Source: Acanthaster planci (taxonomy: Eukaryota; Echinodermata; Asteroidea; Valvatida; Acanthasteridae). From it: a DNA stretch of 38,157 nt. The stretch spans positions 167,512 to 205,668 of the forward strand of contig NW_019091528.1 of assembly GCF_001949145.1 (NCBI RefSeq), given 5' to 3'. Positions 1 to 10,174 of this stretch are shown here, piece by piece. Position 1 is the first letter of the stretch. Each line of letters opens with the position of its first letter. The notes below the pieces were generated by a model. It made no database searches. It was not told where the DNA came from and worked only from the letters and a program-made list of their open reading frames with translations. The position numbers were made by a program, and so were the translations under genes.

Positions 1-2640
1 ACGAGTCCCCGGCTGGATTCTTTGTTGTAACAAATTTCAACAGGTTTTTTTTTTCCTTTCAACGCACAGTGGTGTAACATCCTGGGTGCCCCCCCTGGAA
101 AATGACACAACCCAAAAATGTGCTCTCTCGCCCAGGTCTCTCCGGTAGTTTCGTAGCGGTCACCACTCCGCACAAGGACACTTTTCTTTGTCATCTAACG
201 CATCGTCCCGATCAGAGAGTTCGTTGTCACTGCAAGCTCGGAGGGATCGGTCCCGTGGAGATATACCCCTTGTGATCTTGTCAGCATTGTATGAATAAGC
301 GGGTGTTGTGTTGGACACCGGTGCGATGTTTGCCAATCGCACAACATCTGATATCACAGGTTATTTCGGTATTTCCGGGCCAGGTTTGTGTATATTCCCG
401 CCCTGATTATTGTTTTTCTACGTGACACTCAAACCAAATCACAGGACAGGAGAAAGTCACCACCATCGGAATAACATGTCGTCTTTATTTCAGGTTTCTC
501 GATGAACTGACTGAGATACAGGTTTTTAAAAATTGAACACTGGCGGGTTTATTTGACTGAATGTAACATTTTATATAACTACATAAAGTTTTTTTTTCTG
601 AAGCTTCACGGCGGCTAACGAAATATCGAAACGTGTTATGACCAAGAAACATGTCATGACCGTGTACATGTATAATAATCCGTATCTAACCGGATCTTAC
701 CACAGTCGCTTCGCTGGCTACAAATACATGTACCTACGCCTAACACGCACATGTCAACAAACGTAGCCATTGTCAGTGGTGTTATTAAGGAGTGGCCGGA
801 TGATGCGTCCCTCGGACCTCCTTCGTTGAAGTCCGTGGCCCAACCCCTCAAACTATTGGAAAAGTTGAGATGTATGCCAATGCGAAATTGTTTCGAATGG
901 TCCCTTAAAAAAATGATGTGTAACCTCCAGTCTCCCGTCAGAATTACACCACAGCTCAACAAAGAGCTCTGCGCAGTTCATGGGTGGAGAATGGTTCTAA
1001 CTGCTTGGAAAAAAAATTGTTCTGGATTCAAGACGCTTAGGTGTTGACTGAACTCAAAATTAGTTTTATAATGCCGAAGAAAATCGTGCAACCTCTTCCG
1101 GAACTGTGCTCACCAAACTGCGCCTCCACAAAGTTAAATTAAACGAAGCCAGCCTGTTCCTAGCTAACGTATGATAAAAACAATCCCAAGAACAACACTT
1201 TAATTTCGTCCTCCAACATCATCGATTGGAACTTGATTTCCAATTTCGGTTTCAATAAACAATCACAGAATTTATTTAAAGTGCAGAATGATTCAAATCT
1301 GAAGCATTTCCGAATCGTCCTCATTAAGGTAAATTCGTCTTGTGTTGCGATTGGCGTTGAAAAGAAAGAGCGCAATCGTCTTTTCATTCATTTGAGCAAT
1401 TTGATAAATGAAACTCAGAGAGTGCATAATTTTATTTGTACACGAGCTACTTCATCTTAATGCCTAATTTCCATGTTTAAAGGCAAAGAATTGATCATAA
1501 ACAGTGAAAAGCTACATAAACACATTGGCGTATTATTTACACAAAAGGAAAGGTCGTGTGAGGTCTATTTCCAAGTTTCCTTTCCGAGTTTCAATTCATC
1601 AGAGAAGTTCTGAAATAAAAAGCATGCAATCGATTCGTATTTTGCAAAATCAAGAAAGAAATAACAAGAGCAATAACCCACAAAAACACCTTGCTCCAAA
1701 AAATTAGTCCAAAACACTGGACGCATTTGTAAATCGTAACGGTTCATATCACCAGAATGTTAAAACTGAAAACTCTTATGATACATGTGTCATTAAAAGA
1801 TAAGGAGGCGATGACACTGAAAGCAACATACAACGTAGAGCCCGAAAATTGGCTTAAAACAGTAAACTTGAAAGCACAAGTTACATCATGCGCCCTCCAT
1901 TTTACTCGCCTGCACTTAACAATGTTAACGAATTCTCACACGCCGCTTGTATGCGTAACAATACCTGTTTCTTCTGTCAGTCGTGAAAGCATGGACAACA
2001 TGGAATGGAATGTAAAACTGCGTCCGTTTGGCAGTCAAAACCTTAGATGGTCCGTTTGAGAACTTTTAGAATTTACACGGTGTTGACTGCTTGCCGCATA
2101 CTTGTTCAAGATAAATAAAAACATTTAAACGTCAATTTGTGGTTGTAGTTAAGGAAATCGAGAAATAATCTTAAGAGTATAAAAAAACAACCGGATATCT
2201 TACTGTTTCCGATCTTGCGGTCTTAACTGTTTGTTAGATATCTCTTGATATCGGGACTTTAGTGACTAAGGTAAGATGAATTCACGGATCGCAACAAGTC
2301 CTAATATGAATGTGATAATGCATTCTCTTTCGATCCTTCCCTCCGCGGTCCGCAAAGTATTATTCTTCCGTTAGCCATTTTGGTAGGTCAGCAACTCAGA
2401 CAGGGCGAAGTCGCTCGCTGGTGACTAGTTAGCATGCGGCCGCACTGATGAGAATCAAGAGTGCTGACCTTCCGCGTGCATGTTGCAAGCATGGAGATCA
2501 TAAGGTTGCAGGCCAGTAAATAAACAGCCTTAGCCAACTGTGATAAATACCTGAACTTCAAAAAATCAGGAAAAATATACGAGTTTCTCAGGCATTCGAG
2601 ACGCGCATCAAATTAAAGCCCATTTTAGGATTTTTCATTG
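1..2640. other. AT-rich DNA, no gene recognised
   Basis: No open reading frame here looks like a real protein. The longest (751-1047 plus, 654-962 minus, 1757-2059 plus, each about 100 codons) overlap one another or show no domain, signal peptide or family resemblance. TACATGTA-type words are rare here (only around 663-733) compared with the DNA right of about 6400. It may be intergenic DNA or the 3' flank of the LRR gene on the minus strand. Unrecognised exons of a fast-evolving gene cannot be excluded by eye. Confidence 0.5.
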
Positions 2641-2652
2641 TCTTTGCAAATT

Positions 2653-2662
2653 TTTATTTATT
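2653..2662 (-). terminator. Possible polyadenylation signal for the minus-strand LRR gene
   Basis: On the minus strand two overlapping AATAAA hexamers (AATAAATAAA) lie about 620 bases downstream of the LRR stop codon. They are the first such hexamers I find in that direction, so they are a plausible 3' end. The DNA between 2663 and 3279 would then be 3' untranslated region. This is inference from the hexamer alone; no downstream GU-rich element was assessed. Confidence 0.3.
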
Positions 2663-3279
2663 AACCGATGACTTTTAAAGATATTTTTTCCACGGAAGGT
2701 CACCCCTAAACAACAGTCGTGAATCCCCTTCACTATTTTAAAATATCGATGCATGCACTTCTCAAACAAATAGACCGCTTTCAGGAACTGATTTCTTCCA
2801 AATGCCACTCAGACACAAGCTGGCATTCGGTTTTGTCGCCAAAACGTGTCTTTCCTACAAATCTTTATGTTCATGGACCACAAAATACTCTATTTTGTAG
2901 AAATTTCCAGTGCATACAAATTGTGGTTTGACCCGCGCAAGCAGTTTTCGGCCTCCTATTTACTGGCTTGCAACCTAGAAGTAGAACTATAATGTCTCTG
3001 TTGTTGCTAGTCCACTTCCTGGACTGCGTTGGTGTTGGGAGCGTGACTCCAGCCTGTGTGCATGGCAGTATTTTGCGAAATTGTCCATCGATAGGGGGCG
3101 GTCATATACACAGAACCTGTGTGTATGAAGGTTTTGCACAGTCTGCGGATTTCACTTAAGGGAGGTGAAAGAAAAAATAAACACCGTCCGGATTCTGGAC
3201 TCGTGTGTTGCTGTTCCCAAGTAACCTCAGACGCGCTAATGGTTTGGTCCTGGCTGTATCCCGAACCACTCGCTCCAAG

Positions 3280-5127
3280 TCACACTGTTGTCTCGTCGTC
3301 CTCCAGGCTTTCCGTCTCAGAATCCAACGCTTTGAAGCGTACCTTGGAGTGGGTGGTGTTGGGAGCGCACCCTGCGTTCTTTTCGCTGGGGTTGCGGAAC
3401 AGAAGGAATCTCTCTCTGGGTTGTCTGACCCGGAATCGCCTCCTCGCGTGGACAAAAGCCGCGGCCCAGAACAACAGAATCAGAGCGGACACAACGCCGA
3501 ACCACGTCCCGATCAAGAGTAACAAGTGGTCCCGCTTTGGATATTTCGAGCACTTCAAATTCCGCACGACCTCTACTTCCGAACTGTAAAGTGTGATATT
3601 CTCGAATTCCCGAGGCCAGCTGCAAGTCACATAGTCGCTCAGAAAGTACCGTCCGTAGCCGACATCGACCGTCCACGAGAGATGGCAATCACACGCCCAC
3701 GGGTTACCATAGAGGTTTATCGTTGCCGCGGCGTAATCGGGTAGCGACATAATTGTTGACTTTCTTAGTGTCTGGAGCTTGTTGAAGGATACATCAAGGT
3801 CCATTAACGACGTACCTCTAAAGGCACGTCTCCTTAACCAGGTCAACTGATTTTTCTTTGCGTCCAAAACCTGTAACGAACTCAGACTGTTAAGTAGTGG
3901 CAGTCTGGTCATTTGGTTCTCAGACAAGTTTAAAACTTTCAGCATCGACAGGCCGAACAGATGGTCGTCCGGGATGTCTGTGATCGAGTTTTCGCCGAGA
4001 CATAATTCTGTCAGAGAGGTTACGTGGCTGGACGACAGAAAATTCAAGTCAGATAGGCCGTTCCCAGTCAAATCGAGAAATTCCAGTTGACTCGTGTTGT
4101 ACAACAGGTCAACAGGGAGATCTGTCAATTGGCAGTATTTAATTTTGAGGATCCTAAGACTGAAGGTGTCGCGAAACACTCCGGGGGGAAGAGCGTAGAG
4201 CGGTGAGTTTTTGTTGAGCTTGAGTGTTTCAAGCATTTGGAGGTCTTTGAATAGGTCTTCGGGGATCTCTTGTATGTAATTCCAGCTCAAATCGAGCACG
4301 GCCAATGCCGTCATGCCTTGGAAGCACGAAGGGGAGAAAAAATCGATTAAGTTCTGCGAAAGAATGAGCGTTGCCAGACTTCTTGGCTGCGTGGGTGCGA
4401 ACCAGGAGCGCACGCTCAGTTCGCCGAGTGATTCGGACTGGTTGTAAAGTGTCCCAATACGGTTGGAGGAAAGGTGCAGTTGTTCTAGACGGCCACAAGC
4501 GCTCAGCGACCCGATGGGGATCTCTTCCAGGAAATTGTATTTGAGCATCAGTACACGGAGCATGCCCAAACCGGTGAATGCGCCGGGGTCGATCACATGC
4601 AGAGCATTGGAATTCAACGACAGGGACTGCAACTTTGTCACGTTGAGGAAGCTGTCTGCGGCCAAGTACGTGATGTTGTTTCTGGCTAGATCAAGGGTCC
4701 GGAGCGACTTGAGCCGCTGCAGTGCCGCCACCGGCACGTTGGACAATTTATTCCCGCTCAAAATAAGCTGCATTAGCTTTGGTTGGCCCTCGAAGGCATC
4801 ATCGGCTATCTGAGAGATCTGGTTGTCAGCCAGGTCCAGAAGACGGAGCTGACGGAACCTCAGCAGGGTGCGTCCGGTCAGATTGGCGATGAGGTTCCCG
4901 GGGAGGTAGAGTGCCCGCGTGTTGTTGTGCACGGTCTTGTAGGGGATAGACGGGAGATCCAGATCCGGGCACCTCACGAGCTGAAAAACACTTTCGCACG
5001 TGCATCCCTCCCAACAAGATGGTGAGAGAGACGGGCCGGTGTTCGAGTCCAGAGGAGGTAGGCTGGCCCCGACTGCAATGACGAGAATGGCGAGGCTTCC
5101 ACCTCTCCAGCACCGGTACGACGTCAT
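3280..5127 (-). CDS. Single-exon type I transmembrane leucine-rich-repeat receptor without TIR domain
   Basis: Uninterrupted 615-codon frame on the minus strand. I chose the ATG at 5127-5125 because its context (CCACCACCATGA) is near-ideal for eukaryotic initiation. The frame extends upstream only to a non-ATG TTG at 5163 and then an in-frame stop. Residues 9-25 form a hydrophobic signal peptide. Cys38, 42, 44 and 53 form an LRRNT cap. Residues 70-470 hold about 16 repeats of LxxLxLxxNxL type, mostly 24 residues long; the seventh (214-250) carries an insertion of about 13 residues. The LRRCT cap has Cys479, 481, 502 and 526. A membrane span covers about 535-559, followed by a basic stop-transfer stretch and a tail of about 55 residues rich in acidic residues at its end, finishing ETTV. 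Eight N-glycosylation sequons lie in the ectodomain (68, 82, 151, 162, 229, 344, 400, 510). The ectodomain resembles Toll-like, LRRC15-like and chaoptin-like receptors, but the tail is too short for a TIR domain, so signalling would need partners. Likely role is cell-surface recognition or adhesion (inferred). Orthology not assigned. Confidence 0.9.
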   Translation of the reverse strand: MTSYRCWRGGSLAILVIAVGASLPPLDSNTGPSLSPSCWEGCTCESVFQLVRCPDLDLPSIPYKTVHNNTRALYLPGNLIANLTGRTLLRFRQLRLLDLADNQISQIADDAFEGQPKLMQLILSGNKLSNVPVAALQRLKSLRTLDLARNNITYLAADSFLNVTKLQSLSLNSNALHVIDPGAFTGLGMLRVLMLKYNFLEEIPIGSLSACGRLEQLHLSSNRIGTLYNQSESLGELSVRSWFAPTQPRSLATLILSQNLIDFFSPSCFQGMTALAVLDLSWNYIQEIPEDLFKDLQMLETLKLNKNSPLYALPPGVFRDTFSLRILKIKYCQLTDLPVDLLYNTSQLEFLDLTGNGLSDLNFLSSSHVTSLTELCLGENSITDIPDDHLFGLSMLKVLNLSENQMTRLPLLNSLSSLQVLDAKKNQLTWLRRRAFRGTSLMDLDVSFNKLQTLRKSTIMSLPDYAAATINLYGNPWACDCHLSWTVDVGYGRYFLSDYVTCSWPREFENITLYSSEVEVVRNLKCSKYPKRDHLLLLIGTWFGVVSALILLFWAAAFVHARRRFRVRQPRERFLLFRNPSEKNAGCAPNTTHSKVRFKALDSETESLEDDETTV

Positions 5128-5540
5128 GGTGGTGGATACCTGGCCGTTGAACTGTGCATTCAAATCACCACTTTGTTGTGTCTAGACACAGGGACCTATT
5201 GTATCACCCGTCCATTATCTTTGACAAGTGCCGATTTCACTTGACACTCCATGCGCGTGCATTTTGTGCCTCAACAGTAGCCGACAGCTAATGGGCTGTT
5301 ACGCTCTTCAGTCTTGTCTGCTTATCACATAGTCACATGAAAAAAGGTGATTCCCCCCACAGTACATTAAGGTGCTAACACCTCGGAAAGTTTGTACGGT
5401 TTATTTGCTCTGGGTGGCGCGGTAGCGAGATATCGTGTAATCTCGTATGGCGTGCGGTGAGCTACGAAGTGACGCGTGCAGGATAGTGTAAAATGTCACG
5501 TTTTATCTCTTCAGATTTCAGAGAGGATCGATGCGTATTT
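5128..5540. promoter_or_regulatory. Putative LRR gene 5' flank and CpG-containing promoter region, possibly bidirectional
   Basis: This stretch lies between the start of the leftward LRR gene and the DNA upstream of rightward PPCDC. Positions 5395-5500 are locally rich in CpG (several GCG and CGC words), unlike the AT-rich surroundings. A donor-like sequence GCG|GTGAGC sits at 5454-5462 on the plus strand. It could end a non-coding first exon that splices to the acceptor at 9990-9991. On the minus strand, GCACAG just upstream of the LRR ATG could be a splice acceptor, so a 5' UTR exon for that gene is also possible. No TATA box is evident. All of this is inference. Confidence 0.3.
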
Positions 5541-8392
5541 TATGCTGTCGACATGCACGGCGTCATTCGAACGAGAGTGATGACTATCAGCTGCTCACAG
5601 TGCGTGCAAAGTTGAGGGCTGGACAGGGACGTGCCTCCTTCCGTGTAATGGAGATGGGTCCGGATGACAATTCTGCCGAAGTTCTTGTCAGACAACCTTA
5701 GGCCCCTAGAGCTTTGGACGCTCAGCCGAGTGCCGGTCAGGTAGCTCGCGTACTGAGGTGGACCTTGCCCAAGTTCAGTAAGAATCGAGAACATCTGTTA
5801 TATGGGACAGCCTCCTGTATATAAGAGGGGGAGAAAAAAATCTTAGCTATTCGTTCAGGACGTGGCAAAATCATGGCAAAAATGCACTCTTCGAAATCAC
5901 GGGGGTCCGAAAATTGACGGACAGCAAGGCCAAACTGGAGTTGAGCAAGTTCTGACATCCTAGTATTGCAAATCTTCCATTTAGGCCTAAATTGTGTATG
6001 GCAAATTAAAATTTGATGAAGTTTTCTTTCTAACCACCTGGGAAAATTTATATATGCACCCGTCGTTCGCGTCACTAAAATTAACACCGTATTTTCAAGA
6101 AACTAATAAAAAGTACACGCGCTCAACTTGAAGTGCTTGTGGGAAAATTAATTGCGCCCCCTGTTGATTGGAGGAAGTTAGCCCCGCAAACAGCTGATCA
6201 TGTCGCGGGTCTGTTCTTCGATTGTGTATGTTTTGCGAAAATCTTTGAACGTTTCTTCCAACATGTAAAAGGGTGATGACATTTTTAAAGACTGACTGCA
6301 AGTGAGATACAGAAACTGAGCAAGGTGATAGTTTGAAACTGTTTATGGTGAACATACTATTTTTGAATATGCCAGCGTTTACGGTTTGTGTAAACTGCAC
6401 GAACTGTACGCCTACTGACATGACTGTCAGACAGTATCCTAATCTGCCCTAGTGCCGGTGTACATACAATATACACCGGGATGGTGAGATTTGTACGCGT
6501 AGGCTGTAGAGGCGTACCGGTGTCGAGCCATGCCACAAAACTAGCAAATTAAATGTCAACTGACTAACCATGGAGACCAACTTCCAACTTTGCATGTGCC
6601 AAACTTTGGTTGGAAGGAAAAAATTTATGTGAAAAAGGCCACAGACTAGCAATCAACATCATGTGTAATTGGGTTGAGGTTAAAATAAGAGAAAAGCAAC
6701 ACATGAAAAAAATGGACAATCGGGGGAAAGGTAACCCTGTTTGGGTCCTGTGAACATGATGATATAACCATTTGTCACTACAGCCTTGACACAAATACAT
6801 GTACGTGTAAAAACCCTTTAAACCTGTTAAAACTTGTATTTGCCCAGTTCTTGCAATTTGATTTAATTGCACAAGGTTTCAGTTCTGCATGACCAAAGTT
6901 TGGCTGGCCTCAACTATAGTATCATGGGTTTAAGCAGTGACAAAGCTTGGGTGTAAAAGCAGGACATTGATTAACATGTTTGCTCTGTCCGTGATGCATC
7001 TTTAGCGCAGCTTTAAGCTTAAAAACATGTACATGTACATTTTGCCTAACTTAATTGGGAATTTTTAATAAGAGTAACAGTCCCAACATTTCTGGGGTTT
7101 TGATGCCCCCTCGGAGAGCGCAGCATGCAACAAAGGATATAGCAATCCCATGTCATGGGTGGGGCAACTAGGGGGGATGGGAAGGGATGGGGAATTTAAT
7201 GGCTGATGAAACTGAGAGATTGTAGTACATCAAGTTTTGCTCATTACCTGCAACGTACAGACATTGTGTAGACATGCTCTATGTTTTGGTGTAAGTACAT
7301 GGAAGTGGCTAGGACAATGTTTTACATGTCAATCACCCTTTGTGGGTTGGCCAGATTCCCTGAATAGGAAACCTTGTAAAATTAAAAGTTGTTTCTCTTC
7401 TTGGATTTTTGAAGAAATGGGGGTGGAGGCAGTCTTTTTTTTTTCAAGATTATAAGATGTGATTTGTTTTCCCGCAAAGGAAATTTTTTATACCAGTAAT
7501 TATTTTGATTTTAAGGATAATTTTGTGTCTTCAGCCAACCCTGACAGTCCTTGATCCTTCAATTTCAGTATAATTTTACTCACACGGTTAGGGTTAATAG
7601 GTCAATTCATGAAGCCCCACCCCCCACCTCTGCAGAAAGTGGGAGGGGGGATCATGCTCCTCCCTCCATCAAATAGTGGGTGGGTCCTGCCCCCTTCCCT
7701 CCCGAATTCAAAAAGGCCAGCTTTTTTGGTGCCGTGCTGAATAGAGCTGTTTCCTTGCCATGTGTTCAGGATTGATTATAGCCAGAATTTGTAATTATTG
7801 ACATCAGGAAACAAAGGTAAGGTGACAACAGGACCTCGTGTGACAAGTACCGGTACATGAACATTACATGTACACTGTACGTACGTTTGTTGGATGGTAT
7901 TTGGGCTAGTTAAAAAATGTAGTCACCTAAAAATAATGCACCCAAAGTATGACCCTGTCAAGTGTGAACTTGTCTCCCTGCAAGGCACCGAGTAACACTG
8001 TACTGAATGGCCGACTCTATCTTGCTGAGCACTGTGTTTTTCTGAGAATAGCTGGACTATACATGCACACCTAGGCAGACCGGTATGGAAGCAGGTGCAC
8101 TGGAGATAAACCCTGATGCACAGGACTTGACTTGGTCAATTAGGCTCAGACATACATGTATTCAGTTACTCGAGTACGTGTCATTGTCCATGTCCATGAT
8201 GCACCGGTACCTGTAGGCATAACATTTCCATCCAATTCATATTGGGCTTAGCAAGATGTAACATCCCTCATCAATCCACACTTCTTTGAATATTCAAAGC
8301 ACATATTAAAGTCTGACAATGTTTCATTTCAAGTCATCGAGTTCATAGATAAGTCTTGAAGGTTTGCATGGTGAAGAGGTATTTAATAGAAA
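5541..8392. other. Non-coding DNA, probably 5' UTR intron of PPCDC or intergenic
   Basis: No convincing gene was found. Minus-strand frames of 84-116 codons at 5540-6421 have no recognisable domain. From about 6460 rightward, TACATGTA-like words become frequent (6796, 7026, 7868). A C-rich then G-rich stretch at 7614-7650 (CCCCACCCCCCACC followed by GTGGGAGGGGGG) could fold as a hairpin. If the 9990-9991 acceptor is used, this DNA is intronic to PPCDC. Confidence 0.4.
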
Positions 8393-8679
8393 GTAGGTTT
8401 GCGGTAGCACCATGGACGTATCTCTTTTGTGAGTATTTGCGGTTCTGAAAAGAACCAGTGCTCTGCTCGTCATCAGGAGAATGCCGGATACTGTCTAATC
8501 CCTGTCTCCAGAATCCTCCACCAGACTACTTAAGCTCCACTCCTAGTTAGTATCCGGCATTCTCCTGATGACGAGCAGAGCATACTGCTTGAAACGTCGA
8601 GTACCACTGGTTCTTTTCAGAACCGCAAATATTCACAAAAGAGATACATGTACGTCCATGGTGCTCCCGCAAACCTACG
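8393..8679. mobile_element. Foldback (head-to-head inverted repeat) element fragment with hammerhead-like motif
   Basis: Positions 8393-8491 and 8549-8679 are inverted copies of each other, separated by 57 unmatched bases. Reading outward from the centre, both arms start AGTATCCGGCATTCTC and end at the sequence that reads GTAGGTTTGCGG on the plus strand. The match is nearly perfect except for two indels. The left arm lacks about 24 bases present in the right arm (8582-8605), and the right arm has a 6-base insertion that creates a TACATGTA word at 8645. The right arm carries CTGATGA-stem-GAAACGTC (8565-8598). That motif class resembles the hammerhead ribozymes reported in the pseudo-LTRs of Penelope-like retroelements, which also often sit in inverted or partial arrays. 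No reverse transcriptase frame is present, so this is at most an element end or a non-autonomous derivative. Confidence 0.6.
8561..8601 (+). ncRNA. Hammerhead-ribozyme-like motif (non-canonical)
   Basis: CTGATGA (8565-8571) is followed by a 7-bp stem, CGAGCAG (8572-8578) with CTGCTTG (8585-8591, one G-U pair), closed by the loop AGCATA. Then come GAAAC (8591-8595) and GTC (8596-8598). CTC before the core (8562-8564) can pair with GAG after GTC (8599-8601) as the start of helix I. It departs from a canonical hammerhead because an extra C follows CTGATGA, or the stem absorbs the G of GAAA, and because there is no visible helix III between GAAAC and GTC. Activity is therefore doubtful; it may cleave only as a dimer or be decayed. 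Confidence 0.4.
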
Positions 8680-9989
8680 TATATAAATATAATCATATAA
8701 ATATCTTTATTTTTGCTGTCTTTTTTTTGCTGAAGGGTCCACATACTATATCTGATCATATCATAAGCAGGGCTTGACATACATGTATGTTTGATCAATC
8801 CGCTTCCCAGGGTTTTGGTTCATTTACCCTTGGAGAATTTAAAACTCTGTATCAGAATGTAATACAATGATTGATAATTTTATTACTTTCAAGGTTTGAA
8901 AAGGCTTTGGCACATTGAAGATGCTTCTATATATCAAGTGAATTATACCTTTAACATTAAGAGTACGTTGCACTTGTATCACTTCCTTTGAATGGTGTTT
9001 GAGAGGGAAAATAGGATGACAGCGCACTGCTGACGCATGAGCGTCTACTGAAATGCACTAAGTAGGCCGCGAAAAATCAGCACCGTAAATGGCCAGAATT
9101 AAGGTTTGCTAGACTCGGCAAGCAAAGTGCACAGAAAGTGCTCTGTGCAGTTAGGCATGGCGTAATGCTGCAGGCACAGAGATTAACACTGTCTGGCAGA
9201 GGGGGGTTGTGAGTTTACAGCCGTGCATGCATACTATACATTGTTTGGATGTCCTTTATTGGCTCTGCTTACAGACTGAAGAGGGCGCTATTTACCGTAG
9301 CCCTGATATGAAATCAGGTTGAGGGCACTTAGCGATTTTGACGCTTCATGCACACTGACCATCTGTTGAAATTTGGAAAATTCAAAGTGTTTAAAGGGAG
9401 GGTTTCTCCCCTCACACATGAAAAAATCATGCACTATCACTCAAGGGAAACAAGAATCTCTCTTTAATAAAAGTTCACCCAAATTCATCGGAGAGCGGCA
9501 AAGATAAAGATCCATGATTGTTACCAGATAACGGCAAGAGATAAGACACATTGTCCTTTGAATGTAACCGCTGGAAGCACAGTTCGTATTATCTTGACAC
9601 GTTGAAAAGATGGTGGAGTGGATGTTAAAGGAAAGTTTAGGAAAATTCTGCTCCTGGGGTAAACCATCCGATTACTGAAATGATTGAAAATCAGCCAGTT
9701 TTGTGCAGAGTAAGTTGATTCGGTTTCTGAAACTGTTTGTGTCTTTAATGCACACTGCAAAGTGTGTCTGTCGTCTGCCAAAGCAGCTAAGTTTGTATAG
9801 CTACATACAATGAGTGGTGGATGGAGGCACATCTTGTCAAGTGTCGTGGTCAAGTACACGGACATACATGTACATGTACTTTGACCATGACCCAAGTAGT
9901 GTGAATTCAACATGGCTGACTCTTAGTTGAAGACTTCCTCCTGTTTCATACACATTGATTTGAATTTTCTTTGTCTCTTTTCCATTGAC
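8680..9989. other. Non-coding DNA upstream of PPCDC coding exon 1
   Basis: No gene was recognised. A 130-codon minus-strand frame (9521-9913) has no domain and runs through a TACATGTA array near 9865, so it is treated as chance. A short hairpin lies at 9302-9318 (CCTGATATGAAATCAGG). Confidence 0.4.
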
Positions 9990-9991
9990 AG
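9971..9991 (+). promoter_or_regulatory. PPCDC: Splice acceptor before PPCDC coding exon 1 (5' UTR intron)
   Basis: A pyrimidine-rich tract (TTGTCTCTTTTCCATTG) ends in ACAG, with AG at 9990-9991, 18 bases before the PPCDC ATG. This is a good acceptor. It implies a non-coding upstream exon, so the transcription start lies further left and was not located with confidence. Confidence 0.55.
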
Positions 9992-10009
9992 GACCAGGCT
10001 GAGACTAAG

Positions 10010-10174
10010 ATGGCTCAGAAAGAAAAGAGAGTGAAATTAGAGGCGGAGCATTCGGAAGCCACACCTCAATCAGCAGCAAGATCAGCCAAGCAGCACGTCC
10101 TTGTAGGCTGCACAGGCAGCGTCGCCTCAATCAAGCTCCCTCAACTTGTCCAGGAACTGCTTAGGCATGAGCAG
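10010..10174 (+). CDS. PPCDC: Phosphopantothenoylcysteine decarboxylase, coding exon 1 (partial gene)
   Basis: This is the first 55 codons of PPCDC, the flavin enzyme that decarboxylates 4'-phospho-N-pantothenoylcysteine to 4'-phosphopantetheine in coenzyme A synthesis. A charged, poorly conserved leader (residues 1-28) precedes HVLVGCTGSVASIKLPQLV, which matches the N-terminal strand and FMN-binding loop (G-x-T-G-S-V-A-x-x-K) of the HFCD flavoprotein family, including human PPCDC. The exon ends at CAG|GTACAT (donor GT at 10175-10176) in phase 0, after residues HEQ. The frame then reads through into intron sequence and stops. The start is the first ATG after the upstream acceptor. The next exon lies 15.7 kb downstream. 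Confidence 0.85.

Noticed and set aside
2427-2444. Cluster of ACTAGT, GCATGC and GCGGCCGC resembling a cloning polylinker
   Set aside because: Flanking sequence shows no vector backbone, and three restriction-like words in 18 bases can occur by chance. Worth only a vector screen.
3280-5127. Toll-like receptor identity for the LRR gene
   Set aside because: The cytoplasmic tail is only about 55 residues and has no TIR motifs, and the stop codon is followed by no in-frame TIR sequence. It is annotated as a TIR-less LRR receptor.
5128-5163. Extension of the LRR protein to a start at 5163
   Set aside because: The codon at 5163-5161 is TTG, not ATG. The ATG at 5127 has a near-ideal context and begins directly before the signal peptide.
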